Positions 18,328-24,919 of a stretch of DNA of 24,919 bases are shown here, one piece after another. The stretch is taken from the NCBI GenBank assembly GCA_001304015.1, contig LJUY01000041.1, positions 1-24,919 of the forward strand, in the 5' to 3' direction. Position numbers and translations under genes: made by a program. Under the pieces are notes generated by a model. That model was not told where the DNA came from. It ran no database searches and saw only the letters and a list, made by a program, of their open reading frames with translations. Source of the DNA: a candidate division Zixibacteria bacterium SM23_81 (GTDB taxonomy: Bacteria; SM23-81). Every line of letters begins with the position of its first letter. The first letter of the stretch is position 1.

Positions 18328-19719
18328 ATGAAACTCACTCTTCAAGCCAAGCTACAACAAATTCTGGCTCCTCAGCTGATTCAATCTCTTCAGCTGTTGC
18401 AGGTTCCTGTTTTGGAGCTGGAACAGATTCTGAAACAGGAGTTGCAGGTCAATCCTCTCCTGGAGGAGGTGGAGGAGGTGGAGGAAGAGGAAGAGCAGAT
18501 AGAGGATGAGCAGGAGGACACGGAGGAACAAGAGCTTGAAGAGGAGAAGATCGACTGGGATGACTACCTTCAAGATGGCTACGATGGTGGCTATAATGTG
18601 GGAACCGCGAAGGATTCGGAGGAACTTCCCGAGAAGATCCCCGTCTCCAGGCTCACTTTCTCGGAATATCTCCTCTCTCAGCTTCACCTCATTCCTCTTT
18701 CAGAGAGTGAATATCGGATCGGGGATTTCATCATCGGCAACATCGATGATCGGGGCTACCTGACCATCTCTCTGGAAGAGATCGCTCGTATTATGAACGT
18801 CTCCATAGAGGAATGCCAGAAGGTTTTGGATGTTGTTCAAACCTTCGAGCCTCCGGGCGTCGGGGCACGGGATCTGAGGGAATCTCTCCTGATTCAGATG
18901 CGTGAGCGGAGAATTGATGATCCCGTCGCCAAATCCATCGTCGAGAATCATCTGGATGAGATTGATAAGAAAAGCATAGCCCAGTTGGCCAGAGCGCTTA
19001 AAGTAGGCGCATCTCAGGTTCAGGAAGCAATGGAGCGGTTGGCTTCTCTGTCTCCCAACCCCGGGTTCAGTTACGTGGGTACCGAGGCAGAGGTCATCGT
19101 CCCAGATTTGGTCGTGGAGAAAGTGGACCAAAGTTACGTGGCCATGCTGAATGACAGGAATATTCCCCGACTCAGGGTCAGCCCTCTGTACAAAACTCTA
19201 TTGGCCAAATCAGGGAGCACCCCTGAGGAAACCAGAAATTACGTCAAGGACAAGCTCAATGCCGCTCGCTGGCTGATCAAATCCATCGATCAGCGTCGCA
19301 CCACCATGCTTAAGGTGATGAATTATCTCATCTATGCTCAGAGAAACTTCTTCGAGCGAGGAGTTTCAGAGCTCAAGCCCATGACTCTCCAGGAGGTGGC
19401 CGAGGCTACCGGGCTACACATCTCCACCATCAGCCGGGTGGTCAACAATAAATACGTGCAGACGCCCCGGGGCATCTTCGAGCTTAAGTATTTTTTCGGA
19501 TCGAAGGTGGAGTCTTCCGATGGTGAGGAAATTTCCTCCAAGAGCGTGAAGGGCAAGATCACCAACATGATCGCTAAGGAAGACCCCCAGAAGCCTCTTA
19601 GCGACCAGAAAATTACCGACATGCTCAGGCAGGAAGGACTCCAGGTGGCCAGACGTACCGTGGCCAAGTACCGAGAGCAACTGAAGATTCTGCCGGCCAG
19701 ATTTCGTAAGCGAGTATGA
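18328..19719 (+). CDS. rpoN: RNA polymerase sigma-54 factor
   Basis: The 463-residue protein has the Gln/Leu-rich region I (LTLQAKLQQILAPQLIQSLQ at the start). A very acidic region II linker (about 47-75) is followed by the core-binding region. The HTH reads LQEVAEATGLHISTISRVVNNKY, which recognises the -12 element, and the RpoN box is ARRTVAKYRE near the C-terminus (-24 recognition). Transcription from such promoters needs an AAA+ activator; none is encoded in the window, and I found no perfect -24/-12 site. The lptB-rpoN-hpf-hprK order is conserved in many Gram-negative bacteria, but here lipA is inserted. The stop TGA overlaps the lipA start as ATGA. Confidence 0.96.
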   Translation: MKLTLQAKLQQILAPQLIQSLQLLQVPVLELEQILKQELQVNPLLEEVEEVEEEEEQIEDEQEDTEEQELEEEKIDWDDYLQDGYDGGYNVGTAKDSEELPEKIPVSRLTFSEYLLSQLHLIPLSESEYRIGDFIIGNIDDRGYLTISLEEIARIMNVSIEECQKVLDVVQTFEPPGVGARDLRESLLIQMRERRIDDPVAKSIVENHLDEIDKKSIAQLARALKVGASQVQEAMERLASLSPNPGFSYVGTEAEVIVPDLVVEKVDQSYVAMLNDRNIPRLRVSPLYKTLLAKSGSTPEETRNYVKDKLNAARWLIKSIDQRRTTMLKVMNYLIYAQRNFFERGVSELKPMTLQEVAEATGLHISTISRVVNNKYVQTPRGIFELKYFFGSKVESSDGEEISSKSVKGKITNMIAKEDPQKPLSDQKITDMLRQEGLQVARRTVAKYREQLKILPARFRKRV

Positions 19720-20657
19720 GCTCAGCCGCAGGTTACATGGACCCAGTGCTTCAGAGGTTGCCAAAATGGCTCACCAAGCCGATTTTGGCCACCTCAAACA
19801 CTCGGAAGGTCGCTGCCCTTCTGAGTCGACTTCAGCTGAATACCGTTTGCCAAAGCGCCCGATGCCCGAACAAGGGAGAATGTTTTGCCCAGGGCATAGC
19901 CACGTTCATGATTTTGGGGAATGTGTGCTCCCGGAACTGTGCTTTCTGTGGCGTGACCAAAGGGCGACCCAATCCCGTCGACCCTCATGAACCTTGGCGA
20001 GTCGCGTGGGGGGCAAGGGAGCTCGGGCTGCGTTACGCTGTCATCACTGCTGTGGCCCGGGACGACCTACCAGATGGAGGCGCTGGTTGGTTTGCAAAGA
20101 CCATTCAAGCCCTTCGTGCACGCTCTAAAAGCCCTCATGTGGAGGTGCTGGTACCTGATTTTCTGGGAGACATTTCTGCCTTGGCCAGGGTGGTTGAGGC
20201 CTCACCAGACGTGTTCAACCACAACGTGGAAACGGTACCCAGGCTGTATAGCCTTCTTCGCCCTCAGGCCGACTATCGCCGGTCACTCTGGATTCTTGAT
20301 AAAGCTAAGGAAATAGATGTGACTATGGTGACCAAGTCGGGCATCATGGTAGGTCTCGGTGAGCGCCCTAATGAGGTCCTGACCGTCATGCGCGATCTTC
20401 GCCGGGTCGGCTGTGATGTTCTAACCGTTGGTCAGTATCTTAGCCCCTCACGACAGCATTATCCCGTCCGAGAGTTCATCACTCCCCAAAGCTTTAAGGA
20501 ATACCATCTCATGGCCCAAGATCTGGGCTTTCTTAGCGTCTACTCGGCTCCGTTCGTTCGAAGTTCCTATCATGCTGAGGATCTTTTTCAGACCCTCTCC
20601 CAAAGGAGAAAAGGAGATGAGGATCGACATCACCGCGAGGCATTTCGAACTCACTAA
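19716..20657 (+). CDS. lipA: Lipoyl synthase (radical SAM)
   Basis: LipA inserts two sulfurs into octanoyl groups on lipoyl-dependent enzymes. The auxiliary cluster motif C-X4-C-X5-C is C45, C50, C56 (CQSARCPNKGEC). The radical SAM cluster C-X3-C-X2-C is C71, C75, C78. Further marks are AVARDDLPDGGA, FNHNVETV, KSGIMVGLGE and the C-terminal RSSYHA, whose Ser ligates the auxiliary cluster. The 313-residue length is normal. An in-frame ATG at 19737 is a possible alternative start. No lipB or lipoyl-dependent dehydrogenase gene is near, so its place between rpoN and hpf looks like a fortuitous operon insertion. Its 3' end overlaps hpf by 41 nt. Confidence 0.95.
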   Translation: MSSAAGYMDPVLQRLPKWLTKPILATSNTRKVAALLSRLQLNTVCQSARCPNKGECFAQGIATFMILGNVCSRNCAFCGVTKGRPNPVDPHEPWRVAWGARELGLRYAVITAVARDDLPDGGAGWFAKTIQALRARSKSPHVEVLVPDFLGDISALARVVEASPDVFNHNVETVPRLYSLLRPQADYRRSLWILDKAKEIDVTMVTKSGIMVGLGERPNEVLTVMRDLRRVGCDVLTVGQYLSPSRQHYPVREFITPQSFKEYHLMAQDLGFLSVYSAPFVRSSYHAEDLFQTLSQRRKGDEDRHHREAFRTH

Positions 20658-20994
20658 GGCCTTAGAAGATCACGTTCGAGAGCGTCTGGGGACTTTGGTA
20701 AAGTATTTCGAGAGCATCATCCACGCGCATGTCACATTGAGCGTAGAGAAGTACCGGCACATCACCGAGATAATCCTGAAAATTTCGCGACTCACCATGG
20801 CCAGCAGGGAAGAGTCAGATAACATGTATTCATCCATCGACGGTGCTGTGGAAAAGCTGGAACGCCAGGTTAAGCGATACAAACAAAAGCTTAAAAATCA
20901 TAAAACCAAAAAGAGGGAGATAGAGAAGACCACAGAAGGGGAGTCTGAGGAATTCTTGGAGTTTTCCGAAGAAGGGGGCGAGGGGGCATGGTAG
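20617..20994 (+). CDS. hpf: Ribosome hibernation promoting factor (short HPF / RaiA family)
   Basis: HPF binds the 30S decoding centre in starved cells and stores ribosomes as inactive dimers or monomers. From the ATG at 20617 the protein has 125 residues. The S30AE domain is at about 1-95 (MRIDITARHFELTKALEDHV, SVEKYRHITEIILK, DNMYSSIDGAVEKLERQVKR). A charged tail of about 30 residues rich in Glu follows. The longer open frame from 20428 is only an extension into lipA. AAAGGAG (20602-20608) lies 8 nt before the chosen ATG. It lacks the second domain of long HPF. It sits in the conserved rpoN-hpf-hprK context and overlaps hprK by 7 nt. Confidence 0.93.
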   Translation: MRIDITARHFELTKALEDHVRERLGTLVKYFESIIHAHVTLSVEKYRHITEIILKISRLTMASREESDNMYSSIDGAVEKLERQVKRYKQKLKNHKTKKREIEKTTEGESEEFLEFSEEGGEGAW

Positions 20995-21971
20995 GGCTGA
21001 CGGTCGAAGAGCTCTTTCATGAGAAAAAAGATTACCTTGAGCTGATGATCGTGAGCGACAAATCGGGCCTAAAAAGGATCATCTCCGAGAACGGCATCGA
21101 CCGGCCGGGCTTGGCCCTGGCGGGGTTTGTAGCTCGCTTCGCCCATAAGCGGGTTCAAGTTCTTGGCGAGACGGAGATAGTCTATTTGGCCTCCCTTGCA
21201 GGTCAGAAGCGTAAGGCGGTTATCGAGGGGATGTTGCGTTTTGACATCCCCTGTATTTTTATCACCAAGGACCAGGAAGTTCCCACCGAGCTGTTGAGGG
21301 CAGCCGATCGCCGGAAGACGGTGGTGATGGTTAGCAAGCTAAACACCACCGAATTCATCAAGCGATTAGATCTCTTCTTAGATGGCATATTTGCCCCCAG
21401 CATTACCATTCATGGCACCCTGGTCGATGTCTATGGAGTCGGGCTGTTGTATACGGGCAAAAGCGGCATCGGCAAGAGCGAGTGTGCTCTGGATCTCATC
21501 GAGCGGGGGCATCGACTTGTGGCGGATGATATGGTCAAGATCACCAGGAGAAATCCAGAGGTTATTACTGGCTCAGGCAGCGAGCTTTTAGGGCATCACA
21601 TGGAGATTCGGGGGGTTGGGATTATTGACATCGAGAAGCTGTTTGGCATCAGAGCCATCAGGTTACAGAAGCGCATTGAGGTGGAGGTACGACTTGTCTA
21701 TTGGGAGGATCAAGATACTTATGAGCGGCTGGGCTTGGAGGATCAGTTTACAAAAATCCTTGGGGTGGAGCTCCCCATTGTGACCATTCCCGTTTCGCCC
21801 GGGAAGAATATCACCGTCATCTCCGAGGTCATCGCTATGAACCACATGCTCAGGGTCTTCGGCACAAATCCAGCTCAGGAGTTTCAGAAACGCCTCATGG
21901 AGGCTATCCGCCGTAAGGATCAAGGGGAGGTCCGCAGGCAATCGTTGCACGTAGAGGGGGATGTCGAGTGA
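20988..21971 (+). CDS. hprK: HPr kinase/phosphorylase
   Basis: HprK phosphorylates and dephosphorylates Ser46 of HPr in response to energy and carbon state. The 327-residue protein has the N-terminal substrate-like domain (1-130). The kinase domain carries H142 (IHGTLVDVYG), Walker A TGKSGIGKS (156-164), D180-D181, the HprK signature MEIRGVGIIDI (205-215) and the C-terminal PVSPGKN loop (269-275). Outside Firmicutes it usually lies with HPr, EIIA-type PTS genes or rapZ. None of these is present here, so its HPr partner must be elsewhere or it has another substrate. It follows hpf by overlap and precedes an MCE gene after 15 nt, suggesting co-transcription. Confidence 0.95.
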   Translation: MVGLTVEELFHEKKDYLELMIVSDKSGLKRIISENGIDRPGLALAGFVARFAHKRVQVLGETEIVYLASLAGQKRKAVIEGMLRFDIPCIFITKDQEVPTELLRAADRRKTVVMVSKLNTTEFIKRLDLFLDGIFAPSITIHGTLVDVYGVGLLYTGKSGIGKSECALDLIERGHRLVADDMVKITRRNPEVITGSGSELLGHHMEIRGVGIIDIEKLFGIRAIRLQKRIEVEVRLVYWEDQDTYERLGLEDQFTKILGVELPIVTIPVSPGKNITVISEVIAMNHMLRVFGTNPAQEFQKRLMEAIRRKDQGEVRRQSLHVEGDVE

Positions 21972-21986
21972 AAAGAGAGACCATCG

Positions 21987-22883
21987 ATGGCCTTGAGAAA
22001 CACGGAGATTAAAGTCGGTTTGATCGTGACCGCCGCCGCGCTGATTTTCCTCTTCAGCCTCGTGTGGGTGAAGGATTACAGCCTTAACCGCCACCGATAT
22101 GAGCTGACGGTTGTTTTCCCGACTGTCGGTGGTTTAGCTGCGGGTGATCCCGTGCACGTGGCTGGAGTGAAGAAGGGTGAGGTGAAGCAGGTTCGGCTGC
22201 AGGCCACCGAGGTATGGGTGACCATATTTCTGGAGGGCGAAGTCCAGCTTTCGGAAGATTCTCGGATTTCCATCCAGAGCATGGGCCTGATGGGCGAGAA
22301 GTTTGTGGCCATCGAGCCGGGGAAGGACACAAAGGGGATATCGCTCGACCATCCCATTATGGGTTATTATCAGGCAGGCATACCGGAGGTGATGGGGGAG
22401 GTGGGGGATGTGCTCGGATTACTGAAGGAGTTGGCCAACAGCATCCACAAGACCATCGGCAATTCCGAAGCCCAAGCCTCCATCCGGGAGAGCCTGGAGA
22501 ACATCCGCAAGTTCAGCGAAGTCCTGGTTCACTTATTGGATCAGCAGGAAGGAGATCTTGCCACGGCCCTCAGTGATTTGCGGTCCGCCTCAATGGGTTT
22601 CAGGGAACTGGTTGAGGGCAATCGGTCCCGCGTTGATTCCACTATCAATCAGTTTCATCGGGCTTCTGTGGACCTGGGAATGCTGACCAAGCAGTTGTCG
22701 GAGCTTTCGGCCACCTTCACGAAGATTGCAGATAAGATTGAGCAAGGTGAAGGAACTCTGGGTGCTGTGGTGCAGGATGAGGCTCTCTATCGGGACATTA
22801 AGAAGACCGTCCGAAGCTTGGACGAGTTGATTCTGGACATCAGAGAGAATCCTAAGAGGTACGTTCACTTGGAGTTATTTTAG
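21987..22883 (+). CDS. MlaD/MCE-family lipid transport substrate-binding protein
   Basis: The 298-residue protein has one N-terminal membrane helix (about 11-29). A single MCE domain lies at about 38-115 (FPTVGGLAAGDPVHVAGVKKGEVKQVRL, then SIQSMGLMGEKFVAIEPG), followed by a long helical, probably coiled-coil C-terminal part to about 285. It ends in NPKRYVHLELF, a typical MlaD-like terminus. MCE proteins form hexameric rings that carry phospholipids across the periplasm with an MlaE permease and MlaF ATPase. Neither partner gene is here, so it is an orphan MCE gene next to LPS transport genes. Its TAG stop is one base from the ATG of the next gene, so the two are almost certainly co-transcribed. 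Confidence 0.88.
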   Translation: MALRNTEIKVGLIVTAAALIFLFSLVWVKDYSLNRHRYELTVVFPTVGGLAAGDPVHVAGVKKGEVKQVRLQATEVWVTIFLEGEVQLSEDSRISIQSMGLMGEKFVAIEPGKDTKGISLDHPIMGYYQAGIPEVMGEVGDVLGLLKELANSIHKTIGNSEAQASIRESLENIRKFSEVLVHLLDQQEGDLATALSDLRSASMGFRELVEGNRSRVDSTINQFHRASVDLGMLTKQLSELSATFTKIADKIEQGEGTLGAVVQDEALYRDIKKTVRSLDELILDIRENPKRYVHLELF

Positions 22884-22884
22884 C

Positions 22885-24919
22885 ATGTCGAAACGGATCA
22901 CTCTGGCTCTGGGCGTGCATAATCATCAGCCTGTGGGGAATTTCGATTTCGTATTGGAGCATGCTTACCAGCAGGCCTATTTGCCCTTTCTGAAAGTCCT
23001 GCAAGATCATTCGCATGTTCGCATTGCCCTCCACTATTCTGGCTTTCTTCTGAAATGGCTCCAGACACATCATCCCGATGTCCTTGGGATGATCACATCC
23101 CTGGTACAGAGAGGGCAGGTGGAGATGCTCACCGGGGGGTTTTACGAACCCGTTCTGCCCATCATCCCCGATGTCGATAAAGTGGCCCAAATCAAAAGGC
23201 TGAGCGAGGTTATTGATAAAGTCTTTGGATTCCAGCCTATGGGCATGTGGCTGGCCGAGCGGGTCTGGGAACCACATCTTCCTTTGTCCATAGCGCGAGC
23301 TGGCGTGAAATATGCCGTCATAGACGACTCTCATTTCAAGTACGCTGGCCTGGCCGATGAAGACCTTTTGGGTTACTATATCACCGAAGAACAAGGGGCG
23401 TTGCTGTCTCTTTTTCCCATAAGCAAGACGCTCCGCTACAGCATACCCTTTCAGGAACCTGGAGAGACCATCGAATATCTTCGAGACCTGGCCACAGAGG
23501 ATGGGGGACGGATTGCGGTCTTCGCCGACGACGGAGAGAAGTTCGGGATCTGGCCGGGAACCCATCAGCATTGTTATGGAGATCGGTGGCTGGAGCGGTT
23601 CTTCAACGAGCTGAAGGCAAACGAGGACTGGATCGAGATCTTCACCTTCGGGGAATTGATTGGCTCCCGTCCCGCCCTGGGCCGGGTTTACCTGCCCACG
23701 GCCTCCTATGCTGAGATGATGGAGTGGGCCTTGCCCGCCCGGGCCGTAGCTCCTTACGAAGAGTTTCAGAAGATGGTCCATGAGGACAAGCAGCTGGATC
23801 GATACGGTGTCTATGTACGGGGGGGCTTCTGGAGAAATTTCCTGGCCAAATACCCGGAAAGTAATAACATGCACAAGAAGATGTTGGCTGTCAGCCAGAA
23901 AGTAGGACTTTTGACTGAGGAAAAGGGCGCCAGCGTTTTGGTCCGCCGGGCTCAGGATGAACTATTCCAGGGCCAGTGCAACGATGCATATTGGCACGGC
24001 GTCTTCGGAGGCCTGTACCTGAACCATCTCCGCTCGGCAATCTATGGCCATCTGTTGGAGGCCGAAAAAATTGCCGATGGAGCGCTGCATGCTGAGGATG
24101 AGTGGGTGGATGTCCAGAGAGTAGACTTCGACGGCGATGGTGCCGAGGAAATTCTGGTTCACACTCCAGATCTCAATCTCTATTTCGACCCAGCAGAAGG
24201 CGGGTCCCTCTTTGAGATGGACTTTAAGCCTCTCTCGGTGAACCTTCTGGATACCCTGGCCAGACGAGAGGAGGGTTACCATCGCAAGTTGAAAACTCCC
24301 TCCAATCCTCAAAGTACAGACAGTGAGGTGGCCAGCATCCACGATCGAGTGCAGGCCAAAGAGGAGGGCCTTGAGAAATTCCTTTACTACGACTGGCATC
24401 GAAGGGTTTCGCTGCTGGATCATTTTCTGGCCGAAGAGACTTCTCTGGAAATCTTCTCTCGCTGCCAGCAACGGGAGCAGGGCGATTTCATCGAGGGAAA
24501 GTACCAGCACAGATTGCGTCGCCGTAAGAATGGATTGACCCTGAAGCTGATCAGGGAAGGTCGTCTGTGGTCTGGCGAAGAGGCCATCCCCTTTTCGGTC
24601 TCCAAATCGTTGAAGATGCTGGCCCGGGGTGCGACTTTGGGCATCGAGTATCGGTTGGAGAATAAATCCTTGCAAGAAGTCGCGTGCTGGTTTGGGGTGG
24701 AGTTCAACTTCGCCCTTTTAGCCGGTAGAGCTCCAGATCGGTACTACTGGGTAGAAGGTGCCGAGCTCGAGGATCCATGTCTGGCCAGTATGGGAGAGAC
24801 GCCCGAGGCCCTCTACTTTGGGCTGCAGGATGAATATCTGGGTTTGAAGATCTCTTTGCATCTGGACCAACCCGCCATCCTGTGGCGGTTTCCCATCGAG
24901 ACCGTCTCTCAATCGGAGG
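22885..24919 (+). CDS. GH57 4-alpha-glucanotransferase/alpha-amylase (cut by the right window edge)
   Basis: The 678 residues visible lack only the C-terminal end. They closely resemble the Thermococcus-type GH57 4-alpha-glucanotransferase. Conserved region 1 is HNHQP (12-16) and region 3 is WLAERVWEP with nucleophile E125. Region 4 is FADDGEKFG with acid/base D216, with the same 91-residue spacing as in the archaeal enzyme. QCNDAYWHGVFGG and the C-terminal beta-sandwich domain (DVDFDG-like and the SIHDRV segment) also match. There is no signal peptide, so it acts in the cytoplasm on maltodextrins or glycogen. It could process what the secreted GH13 enzymes in this window release after uptake. 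It starts 1 nt after the mlaD-like gene, and the ORF is open through 24918. Confidence 0.9.
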   Translation, partial: MSKRITLALGVHNHQPVGNFDFVLEHAYQQAYLPFLKVLQDHSHVRIALHYSGFLLKWLQTHHPDVLGMITSLVQRGQVEMLTGGFYEPVLPIIPDVDKVAQIKRLSEVIDKVFGFQPMGMWLAERVWEPHLPLSIARAGVKYAVIDDSHFKYAGLADEDLLGYYITEEQGALLSLFPISKTLRYSIPFQEPGETIEYLRDLATEDGGRIAVFADDGEKFGIWPGTHQHCYGDRWLERFFNELKANEDWIEIFTFGELIGSRPALGRVYLPTASYAEMMEWALPARAVAPYEEFQKMVHEDKQLDRYGVYVRGGFWRNFLAKYPESNNMHKKMLAVSQKVGLLTEEKGASVLVRRAQDELFQGQCNDAYWHGVFGGLYLNHLRSAIYGHLLEAEKIADGALHAEDEWVDVQRVDFDGDGAEEILVHTPDLNLYFDPAEGGSLFEMDFKPLSVNLLDTLARREEGYHRKLKTPSNPQSTDSEVASIHDRVQAKEEGLEKFLYYDWHRRVSLLDHFLAEETSLEIFSRCQQREQGDFIEGKYQHRLRRRKNGLTLKLIREGRLWSGEEAIPFSVSKSLKMLARGATLGIEYRLENKSLQEVACWFGVEFNFALLAGRAPDRYYWVEGAELEDPCLASMGETPEALYFGLQDEYLGLKISLHLDQPAILWRFPIETVSQSE

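Noticed and set aside
20428-20616. N-terminal extension of hpf by 63 residues
   Set aside because: It is the lipA sequence read in another frame; the ATG at 20617 has a good ribosome site and matches the family start.
22852-24675. Long minus-strand open frames opposite the GH57 gene (340 and 237 codons)
   Set aside because: They are mirror frames of a strongly conserved coding sequence and show no protein family features or ribosome sites of their own.

Overview
The window looks like a chromosomal segment of an uncultured Gram-negative bacterium from the Fibrobacterota-Chlorobiota-Bacteroidota (FCB) side of the tree, for example a candidate phylum of the KSB1, Zixibacteria or Latescibacteria type. 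The evidence is a type IX secretion (T9SS) C-terminal sorting domain with the YPNPFN motif, a gingipain-type C25 protease, a complete KDO/LPS precursor pathway, an LptB/LptC transport pair, sigma-54, and HPr kinase outside the Firmicutes. The phylum is inferred; no rRNA or other marker in the window settles it.

Left part (1-7262, minus strand): a secreted-protein block. It holds the N-terminal part of a gingipain-like protease cut by the window edge and two large paralogous GH13 amylase-like enzymes. One paralog ends in a fibronectin III domain and the other in a T9SS sorting domain. Each gene has its own strong sigma-70-type promoter, and two of these promoters share an unusual extended spacer. 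Between the amylases lies the relic of an insertion sequence: the 3' part of a DDE transposase and a pair of 22-bp repeats at the element end.

Middle (7263-11277): a divergent intergenic region with a strong hairpin, then a lone STAS-domain anti-anti-sigma-like gene and pcrA/uvrD helicase, plus strand. An 800-bp non-coding stretch follows with a terminator, degenerate GATTCGTG-like repeats and a 150-bp nested inverted repeat built from AATGGC hexamers, just upstream of kdsB.

Right part (11278-24919, plus strand): a tightly packed series kdsB-pyrG-kdsA-kdsC-kdsD-lpxL-like-lptC-lptB-rpoN-lipA-hpf-hprK-mlaD-GH57. It makes CMP-KDO from arabinose-5-phosphate (kdsD, kdsA, kdsC, kdsB, with CTP from pyrG), acylates lipid A and exports LPS. 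It then runs into global regulation (sigma-54, ribosome hibernation, HPr kinase), an MCE lipid-transport protein and a cytoplasmic 4-alpha-glucanotransferase cut by the right edge. lptA is absent between lptC and lptB.

The most notable observation is that pyrG and kdsC have no possible ATG, GTG or TTG start. Both must begin at a non-canonical codon, most simply a CTG that overlaps the stop of the preceding gene as CTGA, exactly 16 codons upstream of the first conventional start.
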